Below, one piece after another: positions 8,908 through 15,637 of a stretch of 19,909 nucleotides of DNA. The stretch's first letter is position 1. Every line of letters begins with the position of its first letter. The translations under genes and the position numbers were made by a program. Source of the stretch: UBA6164 sp964527325 (GTDB lineage: Bacteria; Patescibacteriota; Gracilibacteria; BD1-5; UBA6164); NCBI GenBank assembly GCA_964527325.1, contig CAZGNU010000030.1, positions 1 through 19,909 on the forward strand, read 5' to 3'. The notes under the pieces are model-generated. The model worked only from the letters and a program-made list of their open reading frames with translations, was not told where the DNA came from and ran no database searches.

Positions 8908-8926
8908 TTATATGTAACTTAATATT

Positions 8927-10138
8927 TTGAAATTTAATAAATCTAAGAAACTATTTGCCCATATTGATTGTGATAGCTTTTTTGCAGAATGTGAGATTCT
9001 TAAAAATCCTAAGCTTAAAAATAAATATGTGATAGTATGAAATGAGATTGTAATTGCTTGTAATTATAAAACAAAAGCACTAGGAATAAAAACAGGAACT
9101 CCTGTATGGGAAGCTAAACGTATACTTAAATGAAATTGAGTTTTTTTATGATCTAATCATACCTATTACACTCATATTTCAAATACATTAATGAAATATT
9201 TGAAAGAAAATACATTATCTTTAGAACCATTTTCTATAGATGAAGCATTTTGTGAAATAACATGACTAGCTGAAATGAATAAACTGTCTTTAATAAATTA
9301 TGTAAAAAAATTACAAGCAGATATATTAAAAGTAGTTTGAGTTCCAGTTTCTATATGAATAAGTAACACAAAAATAAAAGCTAAAATATTTTCAAAAATA
9401 AATAAACCTTTTTGAGTATATATTTCAACTAATACTACGCAAGACAAAAACATTTTTACTTCATTACCATTATCTATAGTTCCCTATATTTGAACAAAAA
9501 CCCAAGCAAAATTTAAATATTCATGCAATAATGTATATGATTTTATAAATCTAGGGTACTGGAAACTAAAAAAGATGATTTGAAAAAATGCTACTGATTT
9601 ATGGCTTGAACTTAGCTGAGTAAATGCTTTTGTAGTAAAAAAAAGTAAAACTACGAAATCTATGAGTAGATGAAGAAGTTTTAATAAAAATATTACAAAT
9701 GATAAAGATTATTTAAAAAACCAACTTATATTAAATTTTAACTGGCTTTATGAAAAATTTGTAAATAAATGATTTGAAATCAGAACTGTATCAATATTTT
9801 TAAGAGATAAGTCTTTTAATACACACATATATAATTATAATTTTTTAGATCATACATATATTAGAAAAAATATATTAAAAACCATTTTAAATCTTTTTGA
9901 AGAAAACTATAAAAAAAATACTCTGTACAGAAGTACATGAGTAATTTTTAGTAATTTTAGGAGTTATAAGCCTCATCAAACAAGTATCTTTGATAAAACT
10001 ACTGGAGATAAAACAAATCATTTAAAATTAGTTAAAACAGTAAATAGGATAAATAATAAATATTGAAGTCATAAGTTATGATTTTGAACTTGTTTGTTGT
10101 GAAAAAATTTTGATAGTAAATTAATGATTAGAAAATAA
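8927..10138 (+). CDS. dinB: Y-family translesion DNA polymerase (DinB/UmuC type)
   Basis: Y-family polymerases copy past damaged bases and are classic SOS genes. The 403-residue product begins with FAHIDCDSFFAECE (D14, first metal ligand, then the steric-gate region), continues with KTKALGIKTG, and has SIDEAF (103-108) with catalytic D105 and E106. ISNTKIKAKIFSK and GIGTKTQAKF mark the palm/thumb helix-hairpin-helix region, and a little-finger domain follows (from about 245). Some local features look more UmuC-like than DinB-like, so polymerase IV versus V is not settled; no umuD is present nearby. No ATG fits: the frame is closed by TAA at 8915 and the first usable start is TTG at 8927. A sequence related to the lexA operator lies just upstream. 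UGA-Gly is very frequent; the gene would be shredded under the standard code. Confidence 0.9.
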
Positions 10139-10170
10139 TTATTTTTAATTTCAATAAGAAAAAATATTTA

Positions 10171-10198
10171 TTGTAATATTTAATTTTCAGATTATAAT
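10171..10198 (+). promoter_or_regulatory. Putative promoter of the two-component operon
   Basis: TTGTAA (10171-10176) and a consensus TATAAT (10193-10198) are 16 bases apart; the regulator ATG follows 29 bases later. No tandem repeat like that at 12316-12337 is seen here, so autoregulation is not apparent. Confidence 0.45.
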
Positions 10199-10227
10199 TT
10201 TATACAATATACTAAATTAAAACAACA

Positions 10228-10887
10228 ATGAAAATACTAATAGTAGAAGATAATGAACTACTTTCAAATAATATCGTAACTTATTTAAAATTAAAAAAAA
10301 TAGAAACAAAACAATTATTCTCTTGATCTGGAGTAAATTATGAACTTGTTTCAAATAATTATGATGTAGTTATTTTAGATATATGATTACCTGAAATTGA
10401 TTGAATAGAAGTTTGTAAACAAATTAGAAATAGTGGAAAAAATATTCCAATATTAATGCTGACAGCTAGAAATAAAATTGCTGATAAAATGTCATGATTT
10501 AATGCTTGAGCAGATGACTATTTGACTAAACCGTTTGAATATGAAGAATTATTAATGAGAATAAATGCTCTTGTTAGGAGAGATTATACAGTTAAAAGTG
10601 AAAATATAAAACTGAGAGAAAATATAGAAATAAATCAAAATATAAAAAAAATAAAAAAAGATTGAAAAGAAATTCACTTAAGTCATTTAGAAACAGATTT
10701 ATTGATATATTTAATTCATAATAAATGAAAAGTTATATCTAAAGAAAAAATATATCTAAAAGTTTGGTGAGAATATGATGATTTTAAAATGAGTAGAAAA
10801 GTTGATGTTTATGTGTGATATTTAAGAAAAAAATTAGGTAAAGAAATAATAAAAACAATAAGGTGAGAATGATATATAATTAATTAA
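10228..10887 (+). CDS. OmpR/PhoB-family response regulator
   Basis: The 219-residue protein has a receiver domain (1-110) and a winged-helix DNA-binding domain (about 125-219). Receiver residues are all present: acidic pair E7/D8, phospho-acceptor D51 in VVILDIGLPEIDG, T79 in LMLTARN and K101 in LTKPF. The output domain shows LSHLETDLLIYL, then GKVISKEKIYLKVWG, RKVDVYVGYLRKKL and the wing end IRGEGYIIN, typical of OmpR/PhoB. Eight or more of its glycines are UGA, including both in DIGLPEIDG. The histidine kinase starts 6 bases after its stop and the lipoprotein 7 bases after the kinase, so the three form an operon. The perfect 11-bp tandem repeat at 12316-12337 is a good candidate target. The signal sensed is unknown. 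Confidence 0.95.
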
Positions 10888-10892
10888 TATAA

Positions 10893-12074
10893 ATGGAAAA
10901 TTATAGATTATTGGAAAAACATAGAAAAAAATTAAGTGCATATTTTGCATTATTTATACTTTTATCATTATGGTTTATAGAAGCTATTTTTTTGGGTTCA
11001 ACATTTCTTTCAAATAATTTTGATTTAGAAGATAAACTAGAAATGAAATATGAATGAGTAGTAAATATTATTAATAATTTAGAAAATTATACTCTCAAAA
11101 ATAATAATTCAACAGTAAAAACTATTCTAGAAAAATCTTTAAACTGAGTAACCATATTTAAAAACCAGAAAAAAATATTATGAGATATTAATTCTTATGA
11201 TTTATGAAACAATCACACTATATTAAATAGTAAAAATTATAAATATTATCAAAAAATTTATAAAAAAAATGAAAATAATTACAAAATAATTATAAAAAAT
11301 GAAAATGAATATTCATATTATAATTTATTCATGCAATACATATATTTCGGAATATTTTCTCTACCATTTTTTGTAATATTTTTCATAATTTGATATATTT
11401 TTGTTTGAAAAAATTTAAAACCAATAAAAGACACTATTGATTCTTTAGAGACTTTTAGTTGAAATATAAACCATGAAATGAAAACTCCTCTTACAGAAAT
11501 TATTTCAACCCTTAGCCTTACAAAAGAAACTAAAAATAATTACAAGCAAGCAATTGAAAATAGTTTAAGTTCAGCAAAAAAATTAGATAAAATACTTGAT
11601 TCAATGCTTTGAATAATAAATATTGTAGATTCTTCATATATAAAACAAGAAGTAAATATTATTAATACAATTAATGAAATAATAAAAAATAATGAAAAAG
11701 AAATATTAAAGAAAAATATAATTATAGAAAAAGAATTTAATACTAAAAAATATTATATATATTCAAACAAAGAACAATTAATAATATGTGTCTGAAATAT
11801 AATAAAGAATGCAATAAAATATTCGCATGATAATTCAAAAATAATAATAAAATTTGAAAATAAAATATTACAAATAATAGATCAATGAATATGAATAGAA
11901 AAGAAAAATTTATCTAATATATATAAAAGATATTTTAGGGAAAATTATTCAAAAGAATGATGATATTGATTATGATTAGCTTTAGTGAAAAAAATAACCC
12001 TTATAAATAAATGGTGAATTGACATTAAAAGTGAAAAAAATAAATGAACAAATGTAACTTTAATATTTAATTAA
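10893..12074 (+). CDS. Membrane sensor histidine kinase
   Basis: The 393-residue partner of the adjacent response regulator. TM1 spans about residues 16-37, an extracytoplasmic sensor region about 38-145 (rich in Asn, Lys and Tyr), and TM2 about 147-171. A HAMP-like piece is very short (LKPIKDTIDSLE), after which the H-box INHEMKTPLTEI carries the phospho-acceptor H194. The ATPase domain has the N-box GNIIKNAIKYS (301-311), G1 DQGIGI (330-335), an F-box-like YKRYFRE and G2 GGYGLGLALVKK (356-367). Most G-box glycines are UGA. All catalytic elements are present. The sensor region shows no recognisable PAS or Cache motif by eye; its ligand is unknown. The full sensor-plus-kinase build, lipoprotein and secreted target suggest envelope sensing. 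Confidence 0.93.
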
Positions 12075-12080
12075 AATAAT

Positions 12081-12308
12081 ATGAAACTTAAAACAATTAT
12101 ATTTACTATAAGTTTAGCAATTATATCATGATGTTCTTTTATTAATGAAAATAATATTAAAGAAAATGAAAATATTGATGTAGATGATTTTATAAAAGAA
12201 CAAAGTAAAACATGAATTACAAAAATAGAAAACACAGATACAGAAGCTCAAAAATTTGAAGATGAATTTGATAATTTAATTGATATATTATTTGAAGTTT
12301 CAAATTAA
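12081..12308 (+). CDS. Small putative lipoprotein of the two-component operon
   Basis: The 75-residue product has a signal peptide (MKLKTIIFTISLAI) ending in the lipobox ISGC, with lipidated Cys18; the Gly of the lipobox is UGA, a further support for code 25. The mature part is short and acidic (57 residues, many Glu, Asp and Asn) and ends in DNLIDILFEVSN. It follows the kinase gene by 6 bases and precedes the tandem-repeat promoter by 7 bases, so it is the last gene of the operon. By position it may be an accessory that modulates the kinase from outside the membrane, but that is inference; I recognise no family. It would be missed by standard-code gene finding. Confidence 0.8.
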
Positions 12309-12315
12309 GCTAAAA

Positions 12316-12349
12316 TTCTTACACTTTTCTTACACTTAATTATTATTAT
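12316..12349 (+). promoter_or_regulatory. Tandem 11-bp repeat and -10 box: candidate response-regulator target promoter
   Basis: TTCTTACACTT occurs twice in perfect tandem (12316-12326 and 12327-12337), followed by TATTAT (12344-12349; also 12341-12346). Direct repeats with an 11-bp period just upstream of a -10 box are the binding layout of OmpR/PhoB-type dimers (as in the pho box). CTTACA within the first copy could also serve as a -35. A small hairpin (TAACCTT 12355-12361 with AAGGTTA 12368-12374) lies in the following leader. The repeat is seen; the regulator is inferred from adjacency. Confidence 0.6.
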
Positions 12350-12400
12350 GCAATTAACCTTTATTTTAAGGTTATATTTTATATGTTAATATTTTTACTT

Positions 12401-13339
12401 ATGAAAAATATGAAAAGTATAGCATTAACTATCTTACTAGTTACTGCATTAGGTTCTACATTATTAGTTAGTGCTGATGATTCATCATCAAGTACAGGTA
12501 CTACTATAACAGCAGAAAAAAGAAGAGCTAACATTATAGAAGCTAGAAAAAAAGCTAGAGAACACTATATGGAAACTATGAAAAAAAGAAGAGAAACTAG
12601 ATCAAACTTTATTTCTACAATGAAAGAAAAAAGAAATGAAGCAAAAGATAATTTTAAAGATTTCAGAGAAGAATCCGGTACGGCAAAAGAAGCATTTTCT
12701 AATCTTTCTGATGAAGAAAAAGAAGCAGTAGAAGAATTAAGAGATGAACATAAAGAAGCGGTAGAAGAATTAAAAGAACAACTAAAAGATGATGATCTTA
12801 CATTAGAAGAAAGAGAAGCATTAAGAGAAGAATTAAAAGAATTAAATGATGATTACATCGAACAATTAAAAGAATTATTAAAAGATAATGAAGAAGCTTT
12901 AGCTTGGATAACAGCAAGAGAAGAATTAAGAGCAAATAATCAGGCTTTAAGAGATGAAGCAAAAGAAGCAAGAAAAGAATTTAGAGCAGAAAGAGCTACT
13001 CAAATTGAAGCTCAAAAAGAATATTACTTAAATAAATTAGCTGCTGTTATACCTAGAGTTTCTGATGAAAGACTAGAAAGTATTAGTAAAAAAGCTCAAT
13101 TAATGATTGAAAAGATAGAAGCTAATTCAAAACTAACTGATGAAAAGAAAGATGCATTAATTGCTAAAGTTACTGCTCTAATCGAAATATTAGATGAAGA
13201 AATAGAAAGTAGAGAAACTGAAGAAGAAGATGTTGATTTAGATGATGTTTTAGATGACGATGATACAGGTGAAGATGAAGAAGATGATGAAGATGAAACT
13301 GGTACTGGAACTACTACAGGAACTTGAACTACAGAATAA
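12401..13339 (+). CDS. Secreted highly charged coiled-coil protein
   Basis: The 312-residue product has a signal peptide (MKNMKSIALTILLVTALGST, cleavage likely after VSA at residue 25). The mature protein is dominated by Glu, Lys, Arg and Ala in long helical heptad-like stretches (about 40-260; e.g. EEREALREELKELNDDY), then an acidic Asp/Glu tail (about 268-298) and a Thr/Gly-rich end (TGTGTTTGTGTTE). I see no enzyme motif. The build resembles periplasmic or surface helical proteins such as the Spy/CpxP type only in general character. ATG at 12401 is preferred because it opens a regular signal peptide; ATG at 12383 would add MLIFLL. The last glycine but one group uses UGA, so the true stop is TAA at 13337-13339, not the UGA at 13325. 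All its other glycines are GGN, unlike the neighbours. It follows the tandem-repeat promoter, so it is probably controlled by the adjacent two-component system. Confidence 0.85.
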
Positions 13340-13354
13340 TTTCAACAACTTGTC

Positions 13355-13382
13355 AAAAAAGAGCTATTTTTAGCTCTTTTTT
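13355..13382 (+). terminator. Terminator after the secreted protein gene
   Basis: AAAAAAGAGCTA (13355-13366) pairs perfectly with TAGCTCTTTTTT (13371-13382) around a TTTT loop and ends in a T-run, 15 bases after the stop. Confidence 0.85.
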
Positions 13383-13409
13383 TGTTATTTTATAAAAATA
13401 TGTTATAAT
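13382..13409 (+). promoter_or_regulatory. Putative promoter of the FapA-family gene
   Basis: TTGTTA (13382-13387), a 16-base spacer and consensus TATAAT (13404-13409) with an extended -10 TG at 13401-13402. The -35 touches the T-run of the preceding terminator, and the ATG at 13435 is 25 bases downstream, giving a short leader. Confidence 0.5.
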
Positions 13410-13434
13410 AAATAAGTAAAATAAATATAAAAAA

Positions 13435-15213
13435 ATGTGAAAAGAAAATCTAAATAATATTACACATTCATGATTAGAAACTACAGACACAAAATCTGTA
13501 GTTTCTAATCATGTAAACAATGTTTCAGATGTAATTCATGATATATTAAATTTTAACCAAACTAATCCATTAATTAATAAATTATTAAATGAAATTGAAA
13601 AAAACACAAAAATAATATCCTTAGAAACAGATACTAAAATAATAATATGATTTGATTTTATTTTACCAAATTATTCAAATTTTAAAAATCTTTGAAAATC
13701 ATTTACTAAAAAAATATTTAATAAAACTATTTTTCTTATTGTAAAACAAATATTAATAAACCTATGAATAAAATGTAAATGGGAAACTAAAGATAAATAT
13801 AAATGAAAAATGATAAAAACATGAGTAGATAGTTCATGAAAGTGATCACAAAAAAGAGAAATAAGATTTGTATTTTCTGATGATTTAAAATACTTGAAAG
13901 TAAATTGAATAAAACCAATCGATGAAACATATGACAACTTAACAAAAAAAATAAATTATTGAAAACAAAAATATGTATTTATAAATACCGATACAAAAAT
14001 TTTAGAAATATTTAATTTAATATATTGAGTAGATTGAATTGATGTTTATTGAAAAACAATAAAACACAAAAAAACTTTAACTATAGGTAATGGTATAAGT
14101 ATAGAACAATACACTTGAACAAAAAATCATTCATATTATTCTACATTAGATTGATTTATACAAAATAATAATTGAAATATTTCTATAACAGATGTTATTT
14201 CTGTATGAAAATTAGATTTTGATATAAATTTAGAAGAATTAAATAAAAATCCTTTAAAAATAAAAGTAAAATCAGATGTTGTTTGATGACCTTATAAATT
14301 TAAATGAAATTTATCCGTTTGAAAACACTTAAAAGCAAATACAGATATTAAATGAAATATAGATTCAACATGCATAATGTGAAATCCAAATAAAAATATT
14401 TCAGTACAATCAAGTTGAATAGTAAAAACAACATCAATAAGTAATGCTAATATTAGTTGAAAATATGTATCAATTGAAAATAATCAAACATGACAAGCCC
14501 CATTTATTTGAAATAATAATATAAAAACAAACCATTTAAAAATTTCAAACTGATTAATAAAATGAGATCTAATTATTAATATATGAGATAATTTACTAAC
14601 AGAATATTCTATATTAAAACATAGAATTAATAAAATAACTAAAGATATAAAAAATAGTATTGAACAATATAGAATATGAGTAGAAGAAATAGAAAGAAAT
14701 ATAAGGGATAGTTTTTTAGTTGCATCAAATACTATAGAAAAAGATGAATTAAATGAGTTAGAAAAAATTTTTTGAGCTATTAAGTCTCTGTTATACTTAG
14801 AACCATTTCAAATAAAAAAAATAAGAAAATTTTTAAATTATATACACGAAAAACATGATTTTAATTTTATTTGGTGATACAAAAAGAAATTTAATTATTT
14901 AAATACTGTTTATGATGACATTATTTCAAGCAAAGATATTCTTATAAAAAGAGAAAATAAATTAACAGATATAAAACATGAATTATCAAAAATAGTTATA
15001 TGCTTTGATTGAGATTTATTAAAAAATTGAAAAATTAAATTATATATATGAAATAAAATAACAAAAAGTAAACAAATTAATACAAAAAAATATATAAAAA
15101 AATGAAAAATAAATATATATAAAAAATATTCTCTGGAAGAAGAAAAATTTGTAGATATTAGTAAAGAAGAAGCAGAAAAAATACTTCTAACATCAAAAGT
15201 GGAAATTTCTTAA
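13435..15213 (+). CDS. FapA/DUF342-family protein
   Basis: The 592-residue product carries the FapA (DUF342) domain at about residues 190-380: GVDGIDVYGKTI (198-209), like the family's GxDVFG motif, then a strand-rich region of short repeats (ISITDVISVGKL, VKSDVVGGPYKF, LKANTDIKGNI, VSIENNQTG, LIKGDLIINIGD) that fits the right-handed beta-helix of DUF342 proteins. Residues 1-190 are family-like in part (SSGKGSQKREIRF). Residues 385-500 are helical and Lys/Glu-rich, probably coiled coil, also usual for the family. FapA proteins take part in polar flagellum or envelope assembly in some bacteria; others have no known role. Start codon ATG is followed at once by UGA (Gly). A perfect 19-bp inverted repeat lies within codons 12-27. 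It has its own promoter and terminator. UGA is by far the commonest Gly codon. Function here is unknown. Confidence 0.82.
13469..13513. repeat. Perfect 19-bp inverted repeat within the start of the FapA-family gene
   Basis: CATGATTAGAAACTACAGA (13469-13487) and its exact complement (13495-13513) flank the 7-base loop CACAAAA. As RNA it would form a stable hairpin starting 32 bases after the start codon. No T-run follows, so it is not a standard terminator. It is translated as part of the protein (around SGLETTDTKSVVSNH). Confidence 0.9.
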
Positions 15214-15242
15214 AAAAATATGGTTGCTATAATCATATTTTT
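15214..15242 (+). terminator. Terminator after the FapA-family gene
   Basis: AAAAATATGGTT (15214-15225) pairs with AATCATATTTTT (15231-15242, one G-U) around a 5-base loop, starting right after the stop codon and ending in a T-run. A TATAAT at 15245-15250 just beyond could be the -10 box for yidD. Confidence 0.65.
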
Positions 15243-15291
15243 ATTATAATAAAAATTATATATATATATTAAGAAAAAAAAGAAAAAAATT

Positions 15292-15537
15292 ATGTGTAAA
15301 TACTGCATCAAAAAATCCGTTTACTTAATAGAAACTTACCAAAAATACTTGTCTCCAGACCACTCAGATTGGTGAAAACAAAAATACCCAGTATGATATT
15401 GTAAATACTTCCCTACGTGTTCAGAATACACAAAAAAATCAATACAAAAGTATTGATTTTTAAAATGATGGATTAAATGATTTTGGAGAATATTGAGGTG
15501 TAATCCATTTTCTAAGGGAGGTAAGGATTTACCGTAA
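15292..15537 (+). CDS. yidD: Membrane protein insertion efficiency factor YidD
   Basis: YidD is a small inner-face membrane-associated protein that helps YidC-dependent insertion. The 81-residue product has the family signature in order: VYLIETYQKYLSP (10-22), CKYFPTCSEYTKKSIQKYG (37-55), and FWRILRCNPFSKGGKD (64-79), where the Cys residues of TCSEY and LRCNPF are conserved. Usual length is 70-90. Several family glycines (YGFLKG, GYC) are UGA, and both W59/W64 region tryptophans are UGG. An extra segment HSDWGKQKYPV (24-34) sits where most homologues have a short loop. In most bacteria yidD lies in the rpmH-rnpA-yidD-yidC cluster; here none of those is adjacent. A perfect 12-bp hairpin (15434-15461) lies inside the gene. 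The ATG at 15292 follows an A-rich leader with no Shine-Dalgarno motif. Confidence 0.93.
15434..15461. repeat. Perfect 12-bp hairpin inside yidD
   Basis: AAAAATCAATAC (15434-15445) and GTATTGATTTTT (15450-15461) flank an AAAA loop. The T-run on the 3' arm makes it terminator-like, although it lies within the coding sequence (KKSIQKYGF). It could lower read-through or be coincidental in AT-rich DNA. Confidence 0.7.
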
Positions 15538-15551
15538 AATTTATTTTTTTC

Positions 15552-15634
15552 ATGTAGGGGTGAACCTTGTGTTCACCCTTTTATAATTTTTAATCTATAT
15601 TTTCTTGGGCAAGCACAAGGCATTGCCCCTACAT
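15552..15634. mobile_element. Small GC-rich inverted-repeat element (MITE/REP-like)
   Basis: An 83-bp unit bounded by the inverted termini ATGTAGGGG (15552-15560) and CCCCTACAT (15626-15634). Each end contains its own hairpin: GGGTGAA/TTCACCC (15558-15578) on the left and GGGCAA/TTGCCC (15607-15628) on the right, both with a loop containing CCTTGTG (in opposite orientation). The ends are related to each other and far more GC-rich than the genome. Flanks read TTTC on both sides, a possible 4-bp target duplication, though poly-T makes this weak. It lies between yidD and the giant gene; the left hairpin followed by a T-rich run may act as the yidD terminator. No transposase is present, so it would be non-autonomous. 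Confidence 0.55.
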
Positions 15635-15637
15635 TTT

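Noticed and set aside
13671..13937. Minus-strand open frame of 88 codons
   Set aside because: It lies antisense to the FapA-family gene and shows only Phe/His/Ile-rich shadow composition.
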